Positions 52,195-61,150 of a DNA stretch of 61,170 nt are shown piece after piece. The DNA lies in NCBI GenBank assembly GCA_947570615.1, contig CANOVJ010000018.1, forward strand, positions 1 through 61,170, written 5' to 3'. The position numbers and the translations under genes were made by a program. The DNA is from an uncultured Lachnospiraceae bacterium (GTDB lineage: Bacteria; Bacillota; Clostridia; Lachnospirales; Lachnospiraceae). Within the stretch, counting starts at the first letter, position 1, and each line of letters begins with the position of its first letter. Below the pieces are notes generated by a model that was not told the origin of the DNA, ran no database searches, and saw nothing but the letters and a program-made list of their open reading frames with translations.

Positions 52195-53859
52195 ATGAAA
52201 TATGTGATCGGTGTTGATTTCGGGACGCTTTCCGCGCGGGCGATTGTCGCTGGTCTGGAGGACGGACATATCACTGGAGAAGGAGTAAGCGCATACGCAA
52301 AAGGCGTCATGACTACGGCCCTGCCTGACGGTACGCCCCTTTTGGGCGGCGACTGGGCGCTGGCGGACCCGATGGATTACCTGGATTCACTCAGGGCTTC
52401 CATAAAAGGCGCTCTGGACTGTGCCGCCGTGCAAAAGGAGGATATTCTTTCCATTGCAATCGCTTCCACTGCCTGTACCCTGCTGCCCGTGACAAAAGAT
52501 TTAACCCCGCTCTGCGCCCTGCCCGGTTTCGCCAGCCGGCCTCACGCCTTTGCCATGCTCTGGAAGCATCATCGGGCGAAGGCCTTCGCCCGGCATATGA
52601 CAGATGTGGCGCGGGAAATGGATATCCCCGTTCTGAATGATTACGGAGGAAGCATTTCCTCCGAATGGGCCGTCCCCAAAGCAATGGAAATAATGACCCA
52701 GGATCCCGAATGCTATATGGCGGCGGACCGTTTCATGCAGCTTTCGGACTGGCTTACAGCCCGCCTTGTGGGCGACCCGGATGTTCAGAATGCATCCATT
52801 CTGGCCTACAAAGGCATGTGGAGACATCACGGAGGATTTCCGGACGATACATACCTTGCTGCCACAGGAGCTTCCGTACCGGAAATCATACATCAGAAGC
52901 TGCGTGGAAGGCGAATTCCCGCCGGAGGGCCGGCCGGGAGGCTGACGGCTTCTGCCGCGGAGGCCCTGGGCTTATGTCCGGGCACCGCAGTCGGTATGGC
53001 CCACACAGACGCCCATGCCGCTGCCCTGGGTGCGGGCGCCTGCAAAGACGGGGATTATGTCTATATCCTGGGCACTTCTTCCTGTGCCCATTTTTTAAGC
53101 CGGAAAAAGGTTGTTGTACCCGGAGTGACCGGAGCCATCGAAGACGGTCTGATCCCCGGACTGACCTGTTACTCAGCCGGGCAGGCCTGTGTGGGAGACA
53201 TGCTGGACTGGTTCATCCAACATACCGTCCCCTCACAGGTCAGGGAGGAGGCCAAAAGGCAGGGCAGAAATATCCATTCTCTGCTTGAGGAGCAGGCTGC
53301 GGCGCAGCGTCCCGGAGAATGCGCAGTGATGGCGCTGGACTGGTGGAACGGGAACCGTTCTGTTCTGGGAAACGCGGCCCTCTCAGGCCTTCTCGCGGGG
53401 CTGACGATGGACACCCGGCCCGCCGATATTTACCGGGCCCTGTTGGATTCGATTGCGTTCGGACATCGGGAGATCTGGGAAAATTTTCAGCAAAAGGGGC
53501 TCAGGCCCCGTCAGATTATTCTGTGCGGAGGCATCGCCCGGAAAAACAGGCTTCTCTCCCAGATCATAGCCGATGTGCTGAACTGTCCGGTTTCCATCTC
53601 AGAGGAGACGCAGTCCACGGCCAGAGGGGCGGCGATCTGCGCGGCGGCGGCGCTGGAAAAGGAGCCGGGATACGACAGCCTGGCTAAAGCCGTACGCCGT
53701 ATGAAAGGCGGTATTGCGTACATACTGCGCCCCGTCGCCGGACATGTTTCAGACTATGAGAGACTGTATGGCATTTATCATCGTATTCATGATTTTTTCG
53801 GACGGGAAAATCCGGGGCTGATGGAAGAGCTCCGCAATGGCTTTTCCGCCCGGACGTGA
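52195..53859 (+). CDS. Ribulokinase-like FGGY sugar kinase
   Basis: This 554-residue protein is in the length range of AraB rather than of xylulokinase. It starts KYVIGVDFGTLSARAIV, the phosphate-1 loop of AraB-type kinases. YILGTSSCAHF and GGIARKNRLLSQIIADVLNCPV are the FGGY C-terminal motifs, followed by TARGAAICAAAA. It should phosphorylate a ketopentose such as ribulose. GGAGG lies eight bases before the ATG; the ORF is open to 52072 without similarity. The gene diverges from the carbohydrate transporter operon. Confidence 0.88.
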   Translation: MKYVIGVDFGTLSARAIVAGLEDGHITGEGVSAYAKGVMTTALPDGTPLLGGDWALADPMDYLDSLRASIKGALDCAAVQKEDILSIAIASTACTLLPVTKDLTPLCALPGFASRPHAFAMLWKHHRAKAFARHMTDVAREMDIPVLNDYGGSISSEWAVPKAMEIMTQDPECYMAADRFMQLSDWLTARLVGDPDVQNASILAYKGMWRHHGGFPDDTYLAATGASVPEIIHQKLRGRRIPAGGPAGRLTASAAEALGLCPGTAVGMAHTDAHAAALGAGACKDGDYVYILGTSSCAHFLSRKKVVVPGVTGAIEDGLIPGLTCYSAGQACVGDMLDWFIQHTVPSQVREEAKRQGRNIHSLLEEQAAAQRPGECAVMALDWWNGNRSVLGNAALSGLLAGLTMDTRPADIYRALLDSIAFGHREIWENFQQKGLRPRQIILCGGIARKNRLLSQIIADVLNCPVSISEETQSTARGAAICAAAALEKEPGYDSLAKAVRRMKGGIAYILRPVAGHVSDYERLYGIYHRIHDFFGRENPGLMEELRNGFSART

Positions 53860-53891
53860 ATCCTCCGTTGAAAAAGAGGCTGTCCGGAATG

Positions 53892-54695
53892 TCATGGCTT
53901 TTCGGTATCCAGGATCCCAAAAGCGCGCTTCATGGCGGCCAGATTCTCTTTCGCTCCGCTCATGATATATTTCACATCATAACCGGAGGAAATCATCCGC
54001 ACGCCGCGCCGGTACCAGTCCCGCAGGGAATCCTCATCCGCCGCCCCCAGGGATACGCCCGCGACACGGCCGGCGGCACGGATCCTGGCAATCGCCTCAT
54101 CGATGATCTGTCGGATGTCCTCATCCTGTGTGTGTCCCAGTTTTCCCAGAGAACCTGACAGATCATTGGGGCCGAAGATAAAGGCGTCGATCTCCGGAAT
54201 GGTCAGAATGCGATCCAGGTCTCTGAGCGCATCGATATGTTCAAGCTGGATAAATCTCAGAATATTTTCATCCGCGTGGGCCCGGTAATCCTCCCCGCTT
54301 ATCATTCCAAACATTGCCGCCCGCCGCGGTCCATAGCCGCGCACTCCTCCGGGCGGATAGGAGGTCGCCTCCACGGCTCTGTGGGCTTCCTCATAAGAAC
54401 GCACCATCGGACAGATGATTCCGTCAGCGCCCGCATCCAGCACCGGTTTGGCCAGTACGGGATCATTCCATGGAATGCGCACAATCGCGTTTATCCCGGA
54501 GGCGCGGGCCCCCATCAGATGATTCAGAAGCTGATCCGTATTGATACACGAGTGTTCCATATCAATCCACAAAAAATCATAGTCCAGATTTCCCATCATC
54601 TCGCTGACCACTCCCTCCCCCAGGGACACATGGGTGCCGATGCACAGCTCCTGGCGGCGCAGTTTTGCCTTCATATCTGTTTTTTCTTTCCTCAT
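53892..54695 (-). CDS. HpcH/HpaI-type 2-keto-3-deoxy acid aldolase
   Basis: This 267-residue class II aldolase has the metal-binding Glu in FIQLEHIDAL and Asp in FGPNDLSGSLG, plus the early FLWIDMEHSC and ADGIICPMVRSYEEAHRAVEATSYPPGGVRGYGP segments. Such enzymes cleave 2-keto-3-deoxy sugar acids or 4-hydroxy-2-oxo acids to pyruvate and an aldehyde. AAAGGAGG lies eight bases before the ATG. It is convergent with the ribulokinase gene, 32 bp away. Confidence 0.9.
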   Translation of the reverse strand: MRKEKTDMKAKLRRQELCIGTHVSLGEGVVSEMMGNLDYDFLWIDMEHSCINTDQLLNHLMGARASGINAIVRIPWNDPVLAKPVLDAGADGIICPMVRSYEEAHRAVEATSYPPGGVRGYGPRRAAMFGMISGEDYRAHADENILRFIQLEHIDALRDLDRILTIPEIDAFIFGPNDLSGSLGKLGHTQDEDIRQIIDEAIARIRAAGRVAGVSLGAADEDSLRDWYRRGVRMISSGYDVKYIMSGAKENLAAMKRAFGILDTEKP

Positions 54696-54742
54696 TACCT
54701 GACCCTCCTTTGTGATTGTAAAAAATCTGCGGTCTGAAGTCC

Positions 54743-54770
54743 ATTATACCGTCGTGAGCCGGTTCCACAA
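54743..54770 (-). promoter_or_regulatory. Promoter of the aldolase gene
   Basis: TATAAT (54748-54743) on the minus strand has TTGTGG (54770-54765) 16 bp upstream. Confidence 0.5.
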
Positions 54771-54884
54771 GCGGTATGTGGCGTCATATGGAAAACTGAT
54801 ACGCAAAGGGGATTATTGAAAAATGAAACAGGGAAAAATCCCCGACATTTTATAAGTTTATCCCGCACACTGCCCCGCTGATTC

Positions 54885-54913
54885 TTGCATTTTCCCCCAA
54901 TCAGTGTTATTAT
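54885..54913 (+). promoter_or_regulatory. ptb-buk promoter
   Basis: TTGCAT (54885-54890), 17 bp, TATTAT (54908-54913), 58 bp before the ptb ATG. Confidence 0.65.
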
Positions 54914-54971
54914 TTTAACGATGTATTTCCCGTTTATTTTTATAAAAATTTAATCATATGAGGTGAAACAA

Positions 54972-55889
54972 ATGAGCAAGACATTCGCGGACTTAATTGC
55001 AAGGGTTAATGACTGCCCTGTGAAGACCGTAGCGGTGGCCGTAGCGCAGGACTCCGCCGTGCTGGAAGCCGTTGTGGCCGCCAGAGAAAGGAAGATCGCC
55101 AACGCGATCCTGGTGGGCGATGAGAAGAAAATCAGGGAGATCGCCGACTCCATGGGTATGGATCTTGACGGTTTTGAGATCATCGACGTGGAGGATATGA
55201 CCGAGGCCGCCCACACCGCAGTGAATCTGGTACATGAAGGAAGAGCCGACATGTACATGAAAGGCCTGATCGATACCAAGGGCTTTTTAAAGAGCGTTCT
55301 GGACAAGGAAGTGGGACTGCGCACAGGCAAGCCTCTCTCTCACGTGTGTGTATTTGAGGTGGAGGGAATCGACCGTCTGCTTTTCCTCACCGATGTGGCT
55401 TTCATTCCTTATCCCACGCTGGAGGACAAGGTACATATCATCAACAACACGCTGGAAATCACAAAGGCCTGCGGCATTGAAAATCCCAAAATTGCCCCTC
55501 TTGCGGCGGTTGAAGTGATCAACCCCAAGATGCCCGCTACCGTTGAGGCCGGCGAGCTCACCCGCATGAATAAGGAAGGGGAAATTACCGGATGTATCGT
55601 GGACGGCCCCCTCTCCCTTGACCTCGCCATCGACCCCGAGGCCGCAAAGCACAAGGGCGCTACAGACAGAGCCATCCAGGGCGACGCCGACATTCTTCTT
55701 TTCCCCGACATCCACGCCGGAAATCTGGTTTACAAATGTCTGGTACACACTGCCAAAGTGGTGAACGGAAATATCCTTACCGGAACCAAGGCTCCCGTTA
55801 TCCTGACTTCCCGTTCCGATGATTTTGAGACCAAGGTGAATTCCATCGCTCTGGGCGCGGTTGTGGCGCAGGCCATGTCGAAGAATTGA
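54972..55889 (+). CDS. ptb: Phosphate butyryltransferase
   Basis: Ptb converts butyryl-CoA and phosphate to butyryl phosphate. The 305-residue protein belongs to the phosphotransacetylase superfamily: N-terminal VAVAQDSAVLEAVVAA, central DMYMKGLIDTKGFLKSVLDKEVGLR and LTDVAFIPYP, and C-terminal VDGPLSLDLAIDPEA and ADILLFPDIHAGNLVYK. GAGGTG precedes the ATG. The pairing with buk 65 bp downstream confirms the assignment over a phosphate acetyltransferase. Confidence 0.95.
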   Translation: MSKTFADLIARVNDCPVKTVAVAVAQDSAVLEAVVAARERKIANAILVGDEKKIREIADSMGMDLDGFEIIDVEDMTEAAHTAVNLVHEGRADMYMKGLIDTKGFLKSVLDKEVGLRTGKPLSHVCVFEVEGIDRLLFLTDVAFIPYPTLEDKVHIINNTLEITKACGIENPKIAPLAAVEVINPKMPATVEAGELTRMNKEGEITGCIVDGPLSLDLAIDPEAAKHKGATDRAIQGDADILLFPDIHAGNLVYKCLVHTAKVVNGNILTGTKAPVILTSRSDDFETKVNSIALGAVVAQAMSKN

Positions 55890-55954
55890 GCTGATCCAGT
55901 TTCCTGCCGGGCAGACGCTGCTCTGCGCCGGTTTCTGAAAGGAGTATGATTTTT

Positions 55955-57022
55955 ATGTCAGTTAAAAGTCTGATCATCAATCCCGGTTCCACCTCCACCA
56001 AGATCGGTGTGTTTGAGGATGAAACCCTTTTATTTGAAGAAACGCTCCGCCATTCCACGGAGGAGATCGCCAGCTACGCTTCCATCGTAGACCAGAAGGA
56101 TTTCCGCAAACAGATCATTCTGGATCTGCTGAAAGAGAAGAATTTTGATATCCATTCCCTCAACGTGATCGTAGGCCGCGGCGGTATGCTCAAACCCATT
56201 CCCGGCGGCACCTATGCGGTGAGCGATGACCTCCTCGCGGATTTAAAGATTGGCAGGCAGGGACAGCACGCTTCCAACCTGGGCGGTATCCTTGCCAGAG
56301 AGATCGGCGACTCCATCGGCGCTCCCTCCTATATCGTGGATCCCGTGGTGGTGGATGAGCTGATGCCCATCTCCAGATACTCCGGCGTTCCCGAGCTGCC
56401 CCGCACCAGCGTGTTCCACGCTCTGAACCAGAAGGCGGTTGCGAAGCGCTACGCGAAGGAGCAGGGAAAGGCTTACGAGAGCCTGAATCTGATCGTCGTC
56501 CATATGGGCGGCGGCGTGTCCGTGGGCGCACATGAAAAAGGCCGGGTAGTAGATGTGTTCAACGCCCTGGACGGCGACGGCGCTTTCTCTCCGGAAAGGG
56601 CAGGTGCGGTTCCCACCGGTGCTCTGATCAAAATGTGCTTTTCCGGCGAGTTTACCGAGAAGGAAGTTTATAAGAAGGTAGTCGGAAACGGCGGCTTTAA
56701 CGCCTATCTGGGTTCGAACGATATGCGCGATGTTGATAAGATGGTTGACAATGGAGATAAACGTGCCGAAGAAATCCGGGACGCTTTCATCATGCAGGTC
56801 GCCAAGGACATCGGCTCCATGGCCTGCGTCCTGAAAGGAAAGGTTGACCAGATCATCATGACCGGCGGAATCGCCTACGATAAGGCTGTGATAAGCGGAC
56901 TCACCGAGAGAGCCGGCTTCCTTGCCCCCATCACCGTATATCCCGGCGAGGATGAGCTGCTTGCCCTGGCGCAGGGAGCCCTTCGCGTGATGAACGGGGA
57001 AGAAAAGGCGATGGAATATTAA
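55955..57022 (+). CDS. buk: Butyrate kinase
   Basis: Buk transfers phosphate from butyryl phosphate to ADP, yielding ATP and butyrate, the last step of one clostridial butyrate route. This 355-residue ASKHA-fold kinase has the N-terminal [16 protein letters not shown], the central [20 protein letters not shown], and the C-terminal [11 protein letters not shown]. The start at 55955 has AAAGGAG ten bases upstream; an ATG nine bases earlier would be too close to it. Confidence 0.96.
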   Translation: MSVKSLIINPGSTSTKIGVFEDETLLFEETLRHSTEEIASYASIVDQKDFRKQIILDLLKEKNFDIHSLNVIVGRGGMLKPIPGGTYAVSDDLLADLKIGRQGQHASNLGGILAREIGDSIGAPSYIVDPVVVDELMPISRYSGVPELPRTSVFHALNQKAVAKRYAKEQGKAYESLNLIVVHMGGGVSVGAHEKGRVVDVFNALDGDGAFSPERAGAVPTGALIKMCFSGEFTEKEVYKKVVGNGGFNAYLGSNDMRDVDKMVDNGDKRAEEIRDAFIMQVAKDIGSMACVLKGKVDQIIMTGGIAYDKAVISGLTERAGFLAPITVYPGEDELLALAQGALRVMNGEEKAMEY

Positions 57023-57042
57023 GGCTTCGTCTGATATCCTTT

Positions 57043-57082
57043 GTTAACAACGGCCGGCACGTTTCGCGTGCCGGCCTGTTAA
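57043..57082. terminator. Terminator after buk
   Basis: GGCCGGCACG pairs with CGTGCCGGCC around TTTCG, extended by flanking TTAACA/TGTTAA. It sits between convergent transcription units and is T-rich on both outer sides only weakly. Confidence 0.7.
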
Positions 57083-57494
57083 ATACTGTTTCTGATTTCC
57101 CAATACCCATTTTTAGGAGATCCATGACGGACTAAAATGCCCTTTTCTTTCAGTTTTTTAATATTTGCCTCAACATTTCTGCTTGCCATGCCGAGCTCTC
57201 TGGCCATTTTTGCAGCTGAAAGAGATTCGTCCAAAGATAAAAGCTCCAAAATCCCTGCCTGCGTATCATTCAAATCTGTACCAAACTGTTTCCGATACTT
57301 CTCCGATGCTTCTCCGATGCTTCTCCGATGCTTTCTTCATTGCTATTAAATGTTTTATCATAATCCTCCTGCCCTTCCGCCATTTGATTACGATATAGAT
57401 TCACTCTGAACATCGTAAGCCCATTATAAAGCCCTCCCGGAGATGTGACCTCCAAACGATCATCATACACTGCCACCTGGGCTTTGAAAACGCG
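57079..57494 (-). pseudogene. Remnant of an AlbA_2/HATPase_c_4-type ATP-binding regulator
   Basis: On the minus strand VAVYDDRLEVTSPGGLYNGLT is the well-known C-terminal part of divergent ATP-binding (RNA-helicase-like) transcriptional regulators. It jumps straight to MFRVNLYRNQ, so the intervening about 60-80 residues are missing, and everything upstream of RVFKAQVAVYDD is lost after the PsiE-like gene. A winged-helix end (SAAKMARELGMASRNVEANIKKLKEKGILVRHG) is in another frame. The break is at three copies of an 11-bp repeat (57299-57331); removing one copy would rejoin the frames as IGEASEKYRKQFGTDLNDTQAG. Confidence 0.85.
57299..57331. repeat. Three tandem copies of an 11-bp repeat
   Basis: TTCTCCGATGC occurs three times without interruption, flanked by a degenerate fourth copy (57288-57298). 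The unit length is not a multiple of three, so copy number changes alter the reading frame of the remnant around it. Confidence 0.95.
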
Positions 57495-57992
57495 TCATCC
57501 GTTTTCGGAGAGCCTGTCCTCCTCACGCTCTTTGTGTTGTGCTTTTTCCTGACGCTGCACCTCCTCCTGGCGCATAGCTTCGGCCTTTTTCTCATCCCGC
57601 TTTTCATTGTTGATGCGCAGGTAACGCCGCACCACGCACAGAAGGGCCACGCTGACCACCGAAACAAAGTCCTGATAAGGTGTGGTCTCGCCCACGATCA
57701 TATGCCGGGCCACCAGGAAGATCAGCACCTCGATCACATTCTCCGAATTGGGACGGCAGAGCATAACCAGAAACTCGATACCGATCACCAGCATAAAGAT
57801 CTTATCCATGTAGCCTCTGAAAGAGGATGTGTCCGACAGAAGCGCTCTGAAAAGCTCTCCGTCCGTTATGAGGCTGAATGTGGAAAAAAGAATTCCTACC
57901 AGCATCAGCGCCGCCGCGATCATCTCCAGCACTTCGCAGATGATGTGGACGGCGGCTTTCAGCCTTTTAAACCTGTCCATCAGTTCACCCAT
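57495..57992 (-). CDS. PsiE-like four-helix membrane protein
   Basis: This 165-residue protein has four membrane helices (about 13-37, 66-81, 86-100, 107-127) and a charged C-terminal tail rich in Lys, Glu, Gln and Arg (130-165). The segment IEFLVMLCRPNSENVIEVLIFLVARHMIV resembles the PsiE phosphate-starvation-inducible family, whose role is unknown. GGAGG precedes the ATG. It is 150 bp downstream of trkH, with short repeats in the gap. Confidence 0.7.
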   Translation of the reverse strand: MGELMDRFKRLKAAVHIICEVLEMIAAALMLVGILFSTFSLITDGELFRALLSDTSSFRGYMDKIFMLVIGIEFLVMLCRPNSENVIEVLIFLVARHMIVGETTPYQDFVSVVSVALLCVVRRYLRINNEKRDEKKAEAMRQEEVQRQEKAQHKEREEDRLSENG

Positions 57993-58003
57993 CTATACCT
58001 CCA

Positions 58004-58132
58004 TTCCAGTTCCGCAGGGGGCTACGGCACATCCTTCTGCAGCACGGTTTCCGGCCACAGCGTGTCCGTAAATCGTGCTATGCGCCTCACACCCTCCTGC
58101 TGTTTCCAGTTCCGCAGAGGGATCCTTTTGCA
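58004..58132. repeat. Short imperfect direct repeats between trkH and the PsiE-like gene
   Basis: TTCCAGTTCCGCAG occurs at 58004-58017 and 58104-58117, and each copy is followed by a second shared block (CATCCTTCTGCAG at 58030-58042 and GATCCTTTTGCAG at 58120-58132). The copies are 100 bp apart and differ by an internal gap. Confidence 0.7.
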
Positions 58133-58142
58133 GGCCCCGTTT

Positions 58143-59585
58143 TTATCTGTCATGGGCCGACTTCGCAAACAGCAGAAACATGGGGAAAATTTCCAGTCTT
58201 CCGGTCAGCATGACCACGGACAGAATCACCTTCACCCAGTCGGAATACACACTGAAATTCGCCATGGGCCCCACTCTGGCAAGGCCCGGACCGATATTGT
58301 TAAAGCAGGAGAGTACCGCTGTAAAATTCGTGGTAAAGTCCAGCCCGTCCAGGGAAATCACCAGAGTAAACACGCAGATTAAAATCATATAGGCAGCCGC
58401 GTAGATTCTGGTAGAGCTTAAGGTCTTCTGATCTACCGGCTTTCCGTTCAGGCATACCGTCACCACCTCCCTGGGATTGATGATCTGGCGAATTTCCGCC
58501 ACAAAGGATTTCACCAGGATCAGAACCCGGGACACCTTCATGCCGCCTCCCGTAGAGCCCGCGCACGCGCCCACCACCATCAGAAGCACCAGCAGATGTT
58601 TGGAAAATTCCGGCCAGAGCTCAAAGTCCACCGTGGCAAAGCCTGTGGTGGTGATGATACTGGACACCTGGAAGAAAGCCTCTCTCAGAGCGTTTCCAAT
58701 GCTCTCCACCCCGTGCATGATATTAAGGGCGATGGCCCCTGTGGAGAGGGCCACGATCACGAAGAAAACCCTGACCTCCTCCATACACAGGGCTTCCCTG
58801 AATTTCCGCAGCAGAATCAGATAATACACCGTAAAATTAACGCCGAACAACAGCATGAAAATCCCAAGGGTCACTTCGATGGCCAGGCTGTTATAGCCCG
58901 CGATTCCCGCGCTGGAAACCGCAAAACCCCCCGTTCCCGCTGTGCCGAAGGCGATACAGAAGCTGTCGAAGGGCTTCATTCCAAACAGACACAGAAGCGC
59001 CACCAGAACCAGCGTCATGATTCCGTAAATGCCATACAGAATCCGGGAGGTGGTGCGCATTCTGGGAACCAGCTTTCCGGCCGTAGGACCCGGCACCTCC
59101 GCCCTCACCAGATGCATGGAATTGTCGTTTTCCATGGGCATCACCATCATCAGAAACACCAGTACCCCCATGCCCCCGATCCAGTGGGTAAAGCTTCTCC
59201 AGAAAAGAACGCCCCTGCCCAGATCCTCGGGCCGGGCCAGAATGGACGCGCCCGTGGTGGTGAAACCGGAAACGATCTCAAACAGCGCGTTCCAGTAGCT
59301 TCCAAATCCTCCCCCCAGGTAAAGCGGGACTGCCCCGATCACGGAGATCAGAATCCAGGCCGACGCCACAATAAAATATCCGTCCCTGCTGCTCATCCTC
59401 TGGGCGGAACGCTGCTTTACAGACATCATCAGTATGCCCGCCGCCGCCGATATCGCCACCGTCACCAGAAAGCCCGGGGTGTCGCCGTCCCCGTAGAACA
59501 GCGATACCAGAAGCGCCGGCACCATAAGCAGGGCCTCCAGGAAAATGATTTTTCCCACAGTGCTTACAATAATTCTTTTATTCAT
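58143..59585 (-). CDS. trkH: TrkH/KtrB-type potassium uptake channel subunit
   Basis: This 480-residue membrane protein has the four pseudo-repeats of a K+ channel-like transporter. Filter-loop sequences are seen at SGFTTTGASIL, FGTAGTGGFAVS, ITTTGFATVDF and FNNIGPGLA. ACAGSTGGGMKVSRVL is the typical region before the last repeat. It pairs with the TrkA regulator gene 15 bp upstream; together they take up K+ driven by ion gradients and controlled by nucleotides. Confidence 0.94.
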   Translation of the reverse strand: MNKRIIVSTVGKIIFLEALLMVPALLVSLFYGDGDTPGFLVTVAISAAAGILMMSVKQRSAQRMSSRDGYFIVASAWILISVIGAVPLYLGGGFGSYWNALFEIVSGFTTTGASILARPEDLGRGVLFWRSFTHWIGGMGVLVFLMMVMPMENDNSMHLVRAEVPGPTAGKLVPRMRTTSRILYGIYGIMTLVLVALLCLFGMKPFDSFCIAFGTAGTGGFAVSSAGIAGYNSLAIEVTLGIFMLLFGVNFTVYYLILLRKFREALCMEEVRVFFVIVALSTGAIALNIMHGVESIGNALREAFFQVSSIITTTGFATVDFELWPEFSKHLLVLLMVVGACAGSTGGGMKVSRVLILVKSFVAEIRQIINPREVVTVCLNGKPVDQKTLSSTRIYAAAYMILICVFTLVISLDGLDFTTNFTAVLSCFNNIGPGLARVGPMANFSVYSDWVKVILSVVMLTGRLEIFPMFLLFAKSAHDR

Positions 59586-59600
59586 AATCCGCCAGCCTTT

Positions 59601-60965
59601 CTATGAGATAAAAATATCTTCCAGGCGGGCGATCTGCCTGCCTATGGTCGCCACCAGCGCCATATCTCCGGGCAGAAGCACATCGTCGCCTCTGGGAATA
59701 ATGGTTCTGGTATCTCTCATAATACAGCCCAGCAGGATATTTCTTTTCAGCTTTAAGTCCTTTAAGGGAATGTTTAAGTTGTCGTCCTTTTCATCGATCT
59801 TGAACTCTATAAACTCAATCTTTCCATCCATCAACCGGTAAAGGGATTCCACCGCGTCATTGTCCTCCGCGTTTAAGAGAGAGCGACTGTAGCCCAGGAT
59901 CCGGTCCGCCGCCACCTCCTCCCTGGAAAAGGTGCAGATCCTGCTCTCCGGCGGCAATACTTTGAGCCTGGAGCGGGCGCTGATGCGGGACACCACCTTG
60001 CCGATCCCCTGGGACTCCGCATACATGGCCGACACCAGATTGGACTCGTCATTCTCCGTCATGGCAATAAAGGCGTCCGTGTGGGAGATGTCGGATCCCG
60101 ACATGGCATCGAAATAGGCCAGCGTGTCGTCGCAGATCACCGCCGCTTTGGGCATGGCCGCCGACACCTCGTCCGCAATCTTTCTGCTCCTCTCCACGAT
60201 GGTGACCTTGGCTCCCTGTTTGAGCAAAAGGGTCGCCAGATAGCAGGAAATATGCCCGCCCCCCGAGATCATGACCGACTGCAGGGGCTTGATGGGGAGC
60301 TTCAGCTTTTTGAAGGACTTGCGAAACTCCTCCGGCGCTCCCGTCATATAGAGAATATCGCCGGAGCGGATCACCGTCTCGCCGTTGGGAACATAAGCCT
60401 CCCCGTTTCGCACTACCGCGCAGATCAGCAGATTGATTCCCATGTTCTGGTTAATCTGGATCAGCGACTTTTCATTCAGGGGGGAGTCGGCCTTCACCGC
60501 CATTTCCACCAGCTCGGCCCTGCCCCTGGCAAACACCTCCACTCTGGTGGCAAGGGGAAAGCGCAGAAGCCGGAATACCTCCATGGCTGTGGCCAGCTCC
60601 GGGTTGATGGTCATGGAAAGTCCCAGCTTATCCCTGTAAAAACGGTTCTGCCCCGCATAATCCACGTCCCTGATCCGGGCAATGGTATGCCGGGCCCCCA
60701 TCATGTGGGCGGTCAGGCAGCTCAGGATATTGAGCTCATCCGACTCCGTCACCGCGATAAATATATCCGCTTCACTTGCGTTTAACTCCTTCAGCGTAGC
60801 GTAGGATGCCCCGTTTCCCTGAAAGCTGATGGCGTCTACGGTATTGCCGATACTGTTCACCACGCTTTCCTCCCGGTCAATGATGGTCAGCTCGTAACCG
60901 TCCCTGGACAACTGAACGGCAAGAGCTCTTCCGATCTCGCCGCCTCCTACGATAAAGATTTTCAT
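59601..60965 (-). CDS. trkA: Trk system potassium uptake protein TrkA
   Basis: This 454-residue cytoplasmic gating protein carries two RCK modules, each with an NAD-binding Rossmann part (MKIFIVGGGEIGRALAVQLS at the start, VMISGGGHISCYLATLL around residue 230) followed by a TrkA_C domain. The ATG at 60965 gives the standard N-terminus. A TTG at 60983 has AAGGAAGG eight bases upstream and could be the real start, adding six residues. Confidence 0.94.
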   Translation of the reverse strand: MKIFIVGGGEIGRALAVQLSRDGYELTIIDREESVVNSIGNTVDAISFQGNGASYATLKELNASEADIFIAVTESDELNILSCLTAHMMGARHTIARIRDVDYAGQNRFYRDKLGLSMTINPELATAMEVFRLLRFPLATRVEVFARGRAELVEMAVKADSPLNEKSLIQINQNMGINLLICAVVRNGEAYVPNGETVIRSGDILYMTGAPEEFRKSFKKLKLPIKPLQSVMISGGGHISCYLATLLLKQGAKVTIVERSRKIADEVSAAMPKAAVICDDTLAYFDAMSGSDISHTDAFIAMTENDESNLVSAMYAESQGIGKVVSRISARSRLKVLPPESRICTFSREEVAADRILGYSRSLLNAEDNDAVESLYRLMDGKIEFIEFKIDEKDDNLNIPLKDLKLKRNILLGCIMRDTRTIIPRGDDVLLPGDMALVATIGRQIARLEDIFIS

Positions 60966-61005
60966 ACTTCTATGGTACCTCAATTTTATTACCTTCCTTT
61001 GAAAA

Positions 61006-61150
61006 GCAAACGCTGTCCCGCTCCGCGACCCAGCTTATTGCCGCAAACGCTGTCTTGCTCCGCGGCCCAGCTTATTGCCGCAAACGCTGTCTTGCTCCGC
61101 GGGCAGCTTATTGCCGCAAACGCTGTCTCCATTTGCAGGGCAGCTTACTG
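61006..61150. repeat. Four imperfect tandem copies of a 35-37 bp repeat upstream of trkA
   Basis: The units begin GCAAACGCTGTC and end with CAGCTTATTGCC, at 61006-61042, 61043-61079, 61080-61115 and 61116-61150. The last copy is diverged. They adjoin each other without spacers. Confidence 0.92.

Noticed and set aside
57299-57331. Active phase-variable switch
   Set aside because: The repeat does toggle the frame, but the surrounding gene has also lost its 5' half and an internal block, so no functional product would result from switching.
61006-61150. CRISPR-like array
   Set aside because: The units adjoin each other directly with no unique spacers, and no cas genes are present.
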